Assembly (NCBI GenBank): GCA_964020085.1
Contig: OZ026599.1
Coordinates: 37,489,437-37,553,436 of the forward strand
Direction of reading: 5' to 3'
DNA from: Micromussa lordhowensis
Lineage: Eukaryota; Cnidaria; Anthozoa; Scleractinia; Lobophylliidae
Length of the DNA: 64,000 bases
Made by a program: the position numbers and the translations under genes. A model generated the notes under the pieces. It was given only the letters and a program-made list of their open reading frames with translations, did not search any database and was not told the DNA's origin. Every line of letters begins with the position of its first letter. Position 1 is the stretch's first letter. Below are positions 48,101 through 60,100 of the stretch, in pieces.

Positions 48101-51100
48101 AGGCTTTAACACTAACCTCCAGGCCTCATCTCCTTGTTATAGTGATACCAGTGCAGCCCAACCCAAGTGATATTTTCCAGGCTGCGAGGATTTTCACCGA
48201 CTGCCACTAGAAGAAGTAGATGAGAGAAATGAGTAGAACTACATGTCTACAGATCACTAAAAAATAGGGTACAGGCCACAAAAAAAATGCACAACAGTCA
48301 TAAGTTTGTCAATATGTGGAAACTGTGATGATCAAATTGGCCTTAACCTAGTTTCATAATTAAAGCTTTTGAAGCCATATCTAGGTATTTATGATGCTAG
48401 AAGCAATGTTTCATATGTACAAATGCAAAAATAACATTACTTATAACATTCAATATCTTACCTTCATCCCAGCTGACCAACTGGTCTGCATCAGGTATTG
48501 TCAATTCAATACAAGGGAACTCTCTATCACATGCCAAGAATGACTACAAAATGAAAAGGTCAAACCTCAGATGCTACACTCAAATGGTGTGAAATTCGAA
48601 AAGCATAGACCACTTTAATAAATGGTGGCCAATTATAAATTCTTTTGACAATATCAAAAATTAGCCTTCATCATCATTCCTCGTGGCGCCAGTAGGCGCA
48701 TAAGGCCGTAAAAATCAGCCTTACTAACCTCATTTTGAAGTCAGTAATTCAAAAGAATTTTACACTGAGACAAGGTTAGTAAGGCTAATTTAAATGCATA
48801 CAAAAGAATTTTAAATTGGCAGTCATTTATGAAAAGGGTCTATTAAGACCTTGAAAATTACCATTAGAGCTTGTGGTTTACATTTACTGAATTTGTCTCA
48901 CATCCAATTGATTTTCGCTCATAACACTTTAACACTTTTAAAGACTACCATTACAATTCATGCTTTTCTGATCTGCACTATAAAAATGTCTAATTTCCCA
49001 AACTATACTGACAACAAACAGCCACAGCATTTTCCACAGAAAAAAAAAAACAACTAAAATCAATACTTACATTTGTTAATTGTTTCTCGTCCCTGTAGAC
49101 TGTACTAAGAATGTCCTGCTGCCCTTGCCGTGAACAGCAGTCTGAGTGACAGGTGCTCATCCATGTTGAACCATGCCTGTCTCTCGTAGCCATGATGAAG
49201 TGTCCTGCCACATGCACACAACACTTTTATTAGACACTATAGGGTGTGTGCATTATTAACACAGGCTTACAACGGAAATGTGTGCTGACACTAAGGTTTG
49301 CAATAGGGGTATAGACATCACAAGCCCAGTGGTATTTAACTCTACTTTTGGTACCATAAATCAACTAGAGGTATTACCACTACCCCCTGAATGGGATGAG
49401 AGCTACTTCATTGCAGGTTACCCCTGGGCATTTTTTTCAGGTTGTTCTATCAACTCCCTGCTATCAGTTAATACAGCTTGGGGAAGAAAGCCCAGGGGAA
49501 CTCCCTTACAAAAAGGACAGGAGGGTTGTCAAACCTTTTTAGAGGTTAAAAAAAGTTGTGGTACCTCTTCGGGCGTTTTCAGCCTCAAAAGGTACACAGC
49601 GGGAGCTTTTGTGGCACCTTTTAGGATACTGAGCCGAAAAAATATCACAGGAGATTAATTGTTGTTTTTAGAATTGGTACAACTTAGGGGTGAAAAAAAT
49701 TTCAAGCCACACTCACAAAGCAGGATCTGACAAGCCCCCCCCTTCCTTTTTAGGAGTCCCCCACTGGGGAAGAAAGGCACTGTGAAAGCAAACTGTCTTG
49801 CTCAAGCTAGCTCAAGCACGGACTGCTCAATACAGAGTTGAGTGCGTTAACCACTACGCCACTGCACCTTGACACAATAGCTGTACATGTAGAAGTGAAC
49901 TTAAATTGCCTGACAGGCACATGGCACAAAATAAAGTAGTCACAATAATAATGAGAGTAGATTCAGCATGACTGCCAATCATACTACTTACCAGATTGAC
50001 TAAGTCTTGAGCACGCCATGACAAACCACTTGAGAGGATCCTTGTTTTTAGGAGCTCTTGCCACCCATGGTGTCTTGGTTTCTGGTTCAGAGATGCTAGT
50101 ACTTGCTAAGTAACAGGCACATGCCAGTTTCAAGCCTCTTGGCCATGTCACAAATTTCTGTAAGATAACAAGATCATAGTTACATTGACAACAAACTGTG
50201 GCCTGCTCCTTACGCAAAGTTGAATTTTTGTTTTGTTACATAGCTTTTTTAAGTGCTAATACCAAAATTCGATAGTGGTGCTCAACCATGAGCAAGGCCC
50301 AGTTGAGATCTTATCCGTCTGCTGTGCCAAACTAAATTCAGAAATTACGTTCCGCAAATTAAGTTCCGCAAGCAATTAAGTTCAACAAGCTCTACACCCG
50401 TCTGCTACATGACTCTGGCATAGCAGCAAATCCTGCCGCACCATACTAAATACATAAATGTATTTTGGCAGGATTGCATTCTGGTGGAGAGTTAGCAGAA
50501 TTGTTCCATGGCTTCTGTAAATCTTGAATTTGGTATGACTCTGGTACTGCATCTGAAGCAGAGTATTGTTTCTGCCATGCTATAGTCGAACCTTATGGCA
50601 ACTGGTTCAAATTCGAGGATTATGAATTTTCAAACTGGGACTGAAAAGAGGTTGTGATCCTTGGTGATGATCCTGACTAAAAGAGGCACACCCTTAGAGG
50701 ACTATAAAATAGGTGTGTCTCTTGGATTGACAGATATTTACAGCTGTCGTAATCTTGACAAAATCTGTTGTCTCCATTGTTAAATCCATCTTCATATTAG
50801 GAAATTACATGTGTATCGAGTGATATCTCTAATACTTTACTTACCTCCTTGGCCAAACGAATTAATAGAGTCCCGCAATGCATGTACAGCTGAGCTTTCA
50901 TCTCAGTTAGAATTACATCCCACTCAGTTGGTCCACCAGGTGTTGACCTTCTTGGTGATGGGCGGATTTTACGGTCATGTGCCATGAACAGGGAGTGATC
51001 CAGCCTGAACAAAAAGGACATTCAGATTACATTCACCATCAACTTCATATCAAGCTTATCTCACACTAATTCAACCCTTGGATGAAGATCAAGCAAAGAA

Positions 51101-54100
51101 TTAAAACCTACAGAAGAGAATAAATTATTGGTAATAAGTTAAAGAAAGTAGAACTTTACATTCAGTTCCACACATAACAGAAATAAGTAATCCTATACAG
51201 ATATTGTACTGTAGGGACAAGGGAAATATATTATAGGTTGCACTTGCATGGATTTAGGCAAAGAAAATCCAACTTAAAACATGATAACCTTTCCATGGCT
51301 TCAGCTTGTTGACTTAATTCATTGTACTGAAGTCGCCTGATGTGTTGCATGACCATGCAGTTTAAGGTAACCATAGCTCTATCATAGATACAGGTGTATG
51401 ACCAGGGCTCAAAATAACGGCCCGTCACCGGACAATGTCCGGCCAAGATGACTATTTGTCCGGACAAAATTTGGGTTTGGCGGTCATTTTGACCGGTCAA
51501 GTATGCGGTTTTCCAAATAATTCACTAGAAAAAATTTTCCTTTATTTCTGGAAAATATAAACAGTGAAATAATAAAATATCTCAGCGGCTTGTAGTTACA
51601 AAATAGGAGAATACAGATGAGACGGTTATGATCGTCGGCTTCGTGAATGCTGCGGCGTCTTAGCGGCTTGCTAAAATAACACAGTAAACATCAACCTCTG
51701 TAAATACACTAAACAGACTAGACAACAATGAACATCGCATCAATCAACGTCGCAGTTACAGATTTAATTGTCCTCATTAGCGTTTCTTCAGTTTATTTCC
51801 TACATGCGGACCGAGCATGTTGAGCGGCGGAAGGCAGCGATCTTTCGCTTGTAGCACGAGCCTATGCGGCCTTATTAGTGTTTGGTAGAAACTCGAAGTG
51901 TTTACAACCAAAATCGCATTCAGCATAAGTGATAACTTAATATGCAATTATGTGCAGGGTAACTACGATAAAATGAGCACTTCTAATAAAATAATATAAG
52001 GAGTTTTTATTGTTGTTAACCCAGGCAAGTTTCATATCGAATAGAATTAAAGCAGTCTGTGGAAATGAAAATCAAACATATTTAAGTGATACTTTTAGCG
52101 ATTAAAACTTTTATCCTCTTTAACAACACATTTTTGTGCATATGAGGCGATATTTTTGGCTTAATAGGGAAATTCTTCAAAATAAGCATTTTCAATATTT
52201 TGACCGGTCAAAAACGAGACATGACCGAACTAAAATTGGTTTGGCCAGTCAACAAGACCGGCCACCGTTCAAAAATTATTTTGAGCCCTGATGACCAAGT
52301 CTCAGTATAATAAATAAAAATAATATTGGAAAAGTCTTTACCTGAAGAGGGCATTGATGACCTCACGAGTGTCATCGCATTCACGCAGACTAAGCTCCAC
52401 AAACTGACAAAGGGCAATCAGAAGTGACGAGTGTACATCCAAGATGGCATTACCACAGCCTAGGACCTCACCTTTGACAGCTACAAGGAACCAAAAATTT
52501 GTTATAAGCTCAAATGATTACTCTTAACTTACACTGCACCAAAACTACAAGCACTGGTATTAAACAGAAAAAACAACTGTAAGGTAGTACTTACCATGTT
52601 TCTCCAGAGCTGCAAGGTATTTCTACAAGGTAAAATAAGATAGGACAATTGACAACATGTCACTACATTTAGATAAACTCTGACACCAAAAGAAAGAATA
52701 TCAATTTCAGTTTAAAGCAAGCTCTTACTTCAAATATTTCTACACAGCATGCAACCCATTCTAAACTGTCCTTGAAGGCTTTTGTCTTTAACACTGCTGC
52801 ACAATGAGAAAATGCCTCATCAAGCCGCCCTGAAACGTCAAAATATTATGCCACACATCAACATCAGTCAAAAATCTGTAAAATGGATTACAAGTACACA
52901 TATTTCTAATGAGTGAGAGTCAATAAATGCAAGACACTCATCAGTTGTGATTCCTTAAACAGAAACCAACATGAAAAGCAAACACTTTTGTTATAATTTT
53001 CTGTCAAAGAAGAAAACAGCTTTCATTTACTATACTGTATTACCAAAAGTTGTTTGTTTTCAACAATAATCATGACTGATTAAAACATATGGAGCAATCT
53101 TAATTAAATCATTCACAACTTATATTCTCAGATTTTCTTAGAATTGATTTCCCAACCAAATGCTACATTCCCTGACCTGAGTAGCACGCGACTGTTGTTG
53201 TATCATCAGTCTTTAAAAGTGCTGAAAATCTTTGCTTTGATCAAAGACCCACTGCTAAAATTAAAATTCTGCTTACTATTAGTGAAACACTCTTTATAAT
53301 TCCGCTCTGGAGAATTTGGCTCTCAGACATGTTTTACAAAAGATGGTCAATCCTTCGGTTCACATGAACTAGAAACTGAACCTTTGTTATAGACAGGAAA
53401 AAAGAAGTTAGGAATCACGTACCTCTTATGGCATACAACCTAACAAGCCTTACATGCAGGCCAACCTCTCTTGGTCTTTTACTCTACATGTACAAAGAAA
53501 AGACAACAATCAGAAAAACTAAAGACCATGAACAATAATAAGCACTTAATGACTGGCCCCAAGGGAAACAGTGAGTTTTGTTTCCCCGAGACACTCAATG
53601 TTCCCCGAGGTGAAGCAAAACTCACTGTTTCCCGAGGGCCAGTCATTAAGTGTTTTGTTATACCTTCCGACTCAAAAATAGAAAAAACTGCAAAAAAAAT
53701 AAAGATGATTTGGTTGATGCATTTGCATACTGTAGCTGCGTTCGCAGGACAAGCAGCAGTCAAAACCGAGCTGTTGTACCGAAGCGACATGATAATAGTC
53801 TTTTTCTTCGCAGTTAACAAAGAATACAAAATAAAGTACTTAAGACGATTTCCACACAACATTCGAGCAATAATGGCAAAAATTAAGTTACCAAAAAACC
53901 CTCTTAGCATGGTAATATTTTGGATAAAGGTAAGAAGGTCTTATTGAGATTTAAGTTCTCAAGCTGACCCGCGAGGGAAAAATGAACTTCAAGTTATCTA
54001 TAGTTCAGTTAAAACGGACATTTCGCATTAGTTGAAAACAGAATTACACTCGCATTAAGCATTCTTACAAGGTTTTACATTAATTTCCTCGAGAATGCTT

Positions 54101-57100
54101 GGAGATTTAATTGCGGGGTCACCTAGAGAAATGAATTACAGTGAGATACGTTAAACAGTGTTAAAAAAGTTACCGTGCCATGAGTACATTTTTAGTAAAT
54201 AATTTTTGCGCTTATTGCTCGAACCTTGAGCGGAATCCGTCTTAAGTTTCTTAAGCTTTTTCTAATGCTTAACTCAGGGCATCTGACAGGATGCGGAAAA
54301 AAATAACAAATTATGCGGAAATTTTTAGGGGAAAAGTGCGGAAAAATTTGTCGATTATGCGGAAAAAGTAATGAATTATGCGGAAATTTCAACAGTTAAC
54401 AAAATTGATAATAAAGCCTTTCGAACTTAGCCAACAACAGTGAAACGAAAGGCAGTTCAGTCTTATCCACAATTTAAGCTCTTTAATAGAATGCACATCA
54501 TTTTCGCCAATTTTGACATATGTTTGATCTTTTTATGGTATTTTTTGACAAGTACTTTTTCATTTACACAGTTTTTCTGTAGCATTTCAGCTCATTTTGC
54601 GTGCAGAGTTTGTTGTTGCGTTCGTAGTAGAATGTCCGTAGCTTGGTAACCAGGTTTTCCCAAGAAGGGACTGGAAACTAGTTTCCAGGCTCTTTGCGTA
54701 AAGTAGGTCGGAACGCCTGGAGGTTAAAAATTCGTCACGAATGGATGGGCATGTTTTCGTCACTGTCTTTAGGAGAAAAACTGCTTTAAAATAATCAATT
54801 TCTTCAGAAGTTTGACTTCCAGGGCTGCGAGGCAGCTGCTTTATCGCTAACATGGCACATTTTTTCTGTTTTATGCGGAAAAAAGCTCTGATTATGCGGA
54901 GGATGTGGAAGTTAGCAAATTATGCGGATCCGCATCGCCGCATCCTGTCAGATGCCCTGTTAACTCAAGAATTCTGGTTTTGATTTGACGAGGAACAGCA
55001 TGTTTTGTTGTAATATTTTACTACCTGGTGACAGCAATCAAAGAGTGAATTGCCAAACGCGGGCGACCCATTTTTGGCACTAACTCAAAAGCTTGGAGAT
55101 ACAAGACGTTCAAATTTTCCCCTTGTTAATCTGATATGTTTTTGCAATTATAAATTCCTTTTCTTGAATAATGAATGCTGTCTCTAGTGAGAAGCGTTGC
55201 CTGACTTCAATGGCTTTCCTGTCAACTCAGGGCACTTGACATACAAATTTGCCCAGTTTCGAGGTGCATAACCGGATCGCGTGCGAGTCGAAAGTTTAAG
55301 TTGTTGTATCCCTAGGGAGTTAGTGAGTTTTGTTTGCCCATGACACATGACACGTTCTCCTCCAATCGGAAGACATATTTGAGTTGGAAGGTATAACAAT
55401 CAAAGTTATCTGAGCCATCAGAGTAAGAACAACTTTTACAATTTTTTTATCTTCTTTCTTCAAGTGATATTCAGTTAGAAGATTACAATCCAACTCAGTG
55501 CTCTTACTTTATATAACTTATATCAAACATAGTTTGGCACAAGGTAACATTACTGTCAGTGCAAATCCAAAGAGTACACTTTCATTTGACTTTGATTTCA
55601 GTTTAGTTTCCAATAAGTTAGAACATTAAACCAAAAGGGCAATCACCATTAGAGTCTGCGATTTATTTGTCTCATATCTTGTTGGTTTTCCCTTGCAAAC
55701 TTTACAATAACTTTCCACAAATATTTCTGGTGTTTCATTTTCCTGAACAGGGTTGTCACAAAGCTTTAAGTGAGTTAGTAGAAGAAATGTTTTTAATGGC
55801 AGTTACATGTAGCTACTCTTGACAACCCTGCCTGAACAGCACTGTACAAGACAGAGGGACTCACAACTTCTTCAGAGATCAGATCCTCGAGAGCTTCATA
55901 ATCCACTACTTCAGCAGACTCCAGGAGATGTAGCTACAATAGACAAGAGTGTGGCTTGTTAGTTAGCCCCGAGACAACTTAAGGGATTTTAACAGCAAAC
56001 AAACTCATAACAGTACTGTTCATTAACTGAATTATTACTGATCTGTTTCAACCTTTAACAGCTGGATTACAAAATGTCAATGAAGTCAACAGGAAAGGGC
56101 TTCACTAAACTGTTGGAGGCTTTGTAGTCATTTGTTAGGTCAGGTAGACAGACAATCTTTTTGAACAGGTGATGCAGGGCAGGACATTGGGCAAATTGAC
56201 CGGCTGTGGGCAAAATTTTGCCCATATGGTTTGACCATCTAGAGGAAAATTTTTCTCATAAAGAAGGCAAGTTCAAAACGTTTTGCCCTCCTGTGAAAAC
56301 CAGTTGCCCTTCTGCTGAAAATGTTAATGAAACCACAGTTTTTGACTCGACACCCCTGTCTTAATAATTATTAGAACACTGCTATAAACAACAACCCTAT
56401 TTTCTACAAGAAATGGAACTGAGATGAAAAACAAGCAAAGTGCTGTTTCATGTGGTTTTAAAAAACACCGAATATATATATATAGATGTACTCACCCTCA
56501 GATGAAACACATCCGGATGACCAGGAAACAAACGAGCTCCTCTATCTGCCCAAGCCTAGAAAACACAAAAATTCGAAGCATCAGAAGTATACATAATAAA
56601 TGTATCAAGACCAAAAGATTAAACAATGGACTGTAACTGGTATGTAGAATTAATATTTTAAGGCTGAGGCTGCAGAAGTTACTGACCCTGGCCCGGTCTG
56701 GATGAACTGGAACATTGCAGTACAACTTGACCACTGAAAGCAAACAGCAATGCATGAAAAATTATTTTCCAATGAACAGAAACAACATTTTTCAAGAGGT
56801 TTTGATATTCTTACAGTAAGCAGTCACAAAAGAAGGCCTGAAAAAAATTGCACTTTAACAGCTTTTGAACTCATGGTGCTTACAATACAAGTGTAAGGTA
56901 TTCAAGGCATCTGACTTGGGCTGTTCAATTTTAAAGCCAGTAGAAAACTGACCTGTTTTTTTTTTTCAGGGAACCTTTATAACTGCATAAGTGACTAGTA
57001 CATGTAGTTTAGGTAAAGTAGCAGATCATTTTCTCTGCTGATCTACATTTGAAGGCTTCAATTCAGTACATGTACAGGTGTATGTGACAGAAATAAAAAT

Positions 57101-60100
57101 TTTGAGTTTCATGATGAGTGACCTAACCTTTTAAAACTAATTCCTTTTGGGTGTTGTTTAATTCCAGGGACCTGCAAAAATCAGTTATCATATATTAGAC
57201 ATCTAACATAAATGAAACACTAAATAAAAATATTAACTGTATTTCTCCTGTCTGCTGTCTTGAAAATACCTTTGTAAAAATACCAAAAAATTGAAAAGAA
57301 AACTGTTTTCTCTGCAAAATGATAATGACTTCAAAGAACAAACTGATAAGCAAGTACATTGTAAGCTCTAGGACATTAAGTATTTGTGATATTTCAGCGC
57401 TTATTACATGTATACTGATCACGAAATTATTCAGAACACAATCCAATGCATTGTGTCCCTTTAATGACAACTAGTTGTAGTTTTAATCTAGTTACATAGC
57501 CAAAGTTTGTAGCACCTCATTATGACTAACATAAATATAATTCATACACATACCTTCTATACGAGGCCACAGCCTTTTCCAACTGTCCCATACCTTCATA
57601 CAATTGACCCATAAGGCAGTGACCCCTGAAATTGATTTAAAAATTATAAAAATAATGTTAAGAATTCCACTAATTTTTCTTCCTTTCAAAAGACCTCTCA
57701 AAATGTACTGTCTTCAAAGAAAGTTACCGGTATCCAAAATAGTTTCACTTGAGTCACAAGAGAAACTAGCTTTGGTTATTTCTCTGTTTTCATTTCAACT
57801 GCTGGACTACTGTACATAATGTTTGAGAGTCAGATCCCAACAACATATTCCCTTCAACATTTTCATTTGTTCTTGCTTAACGTCAACTGGACATTTAGGT
57901 CAGACTCTCCTTCCCTTAACCCCTCCTCCTCCACTTCGAATTTTGCTGCTCAAGAGACACTGTATTCCAGTTACTGCAGGTTACATTACTACGATGCAAC
58001 TTAAGATAACTTACAACATAATTTATTGCTTTTACAAGGAAGAGGGAGCTTGTACCAAATCAAATGAAATGTTCTCCAGTAGTTTTAACTGTTTTGTTTA
58101 AAACTTTGCATAACCATTTTTCATATTTATATTATGATTTCAGAAGAGAGAACCAGAAAACACTACATTGTAATTAGAGTACAATGTAGTGTAAACTTTG
58201 TATTATCAATAGTGTAGGCAGAGGATCTGTAGTATTTGTAGTGTTTGTAATTGTAACGTTAGTCATATTTTTTGTGTCATAATAAATAATAATAGTAATA
58301 ATAAAAGAAGAGAGAGCCAGTATGCCAGCCCAATGTTTTTTAAGGCTATTTCAATTTTGTCACAACTGCATTATGTATACTTGTGCAATCTTTCTGCTTT
58401 TGTTGTGTCCCGTTCTCAACATGAGGTCAACTTCATTATAATGGATCAGTTTACTTTTTGTCAAATGCCCCACTTTAATGTCCAAAAAACTCGCCTTACT
58501 GGTCCTCCCCCCTTGAACATCCAGTTTACACTAACTAAGCGGGGAACAAGTGGAAATGTTAACAGCCCCTTACATGATGACTTCTATAGCAATGCATTTA
58601 GGGCCTAAAACTTTACTTAACACTTATCTCAATGTAATAGGTAAGGTAAAGTCTGCATATGAGCCAAGTGGCCCATCAGGCCGGAGCTTATCCTGGTTTC
58701 AGTAGCATGAAGCGACTAGGAGTATTTCTATTCCCACCTGGATGGGATGCCAGTCCATCACAGGGTTACCCCCAGCATTAAATTCGCCGGTACCCATTTA
58801 TACACCTGGGTGGAGAGAGGCACTGTGAGAGTAAAGTGTCTTGCCCAAGAACACAACACAATGTCCCCGGCCAGGGCTCGAACCCAGAGTGCTCGCTCCG
58901 GAATCGAGTGCACTAACTATGAGGCCACAGCGCCTCCCTAAATGCAATAGACCCTTTTCATAAATGGCTGCCAATTTAAAGTTTGTTTGTATGCATTTAA
59001 ATTAGCCTTACCAACCTTGTTTCAGAGTGAAAATTCTTTTGAATTACCAACTTCAAAATGAGGTTAGTAAGGCTAATTTTAATACTTGCAAAATAATTTA
59101 TAATTGGCCGCCATTTATGAAAGCAGTCCATGCCAAGAAAGTGTATAAATGTGAGCAAAAAGAACACATTAACAACATCACATGCTTTCATGTAGAAATA
59201 AATCCCCAGAACAAACTTTAAAACAAATGTAGGTAAACTTTTAATGTGAATTGATGAATTGAGCTTCAGACCGGGTGACAGGTTTCAGAAGTTACAACAA
59301 AAATTATGCAATTTGACTGGTGACAAAGCCTATGTTTTTTTAGGGGGAGGGGGAATAATATACATGTAATCTCACCTAAAATCACCTTCACTCTCACTGA
59401 TGTAAGCTTCCAGGTACCTGAAGGCCATAATCAGTAACACCCAAAAAGAATCTTTAGTTAGATTATAAGCTCACACAAGCACATGTACATGTAGTAGCAA
59501 CATGCGATGCAGGTTTGCATACACAAACTTTATGCACCAGTCAATGTCAAGCCCCAGGGTAGGGGGGCCGGGCAACCCAGGGAGATTTGACATAAATCCT
59601 CTTCCCGGGGGTGGGGGACAACGCTAAATTTGACATAACACAAGCCTCCGAGGGTGGGGGAATTTGACAAATTATCGCAAGAGACTGGAACTAGGTCCGC
59701 TGACCATCTTGAATTTTACCCATAGTCCTTTGTATGTCGGCATCTGCTTCGTTCCGTTCTAACGTGCGAGCTCATTCACGTGGCGGAGTCCAACTAAACT
59801 GAAGCGAATAGTGCTCGATTTTCTTGAGAATGCCTCTCTACAAAGCTTGGGACGTACACAGAAGAAAAAGAAAAGCTGTGACCGCGACTGGATACGAAGA
59901 ATTTGTTCAAGGAGGTAAGTTTAGTTCGATCTCGAACGCATGATTATGAATCTTTGTCACTGATAATTTCAGTAGAGAGGGCATATATAAACCGGCGATT
60001 TGAAGTAGAAAATGATGTGAAAATTGGTACAGATCTTATTATGAAACCATGGTCATTATCAGCCATTTGTATCATTTTCAGGAAACTGTGCTTTTAGCCC

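Noticed and set aside
53471..53947. 158-codon and 143-codon overlapping frames
   Set aside because: They span a palindrome and mirror each other, as expected for an inverted repeat.
53530..55400. A larger host transposon around the hAT-like insertion
   Set aside because: GTTATACCTTCCGACTC near 53660 and GAGTTGGAAGGTATAAC near 55383 are inverted, but I could not match further end sequence or a duplication, so I left it unannotated.
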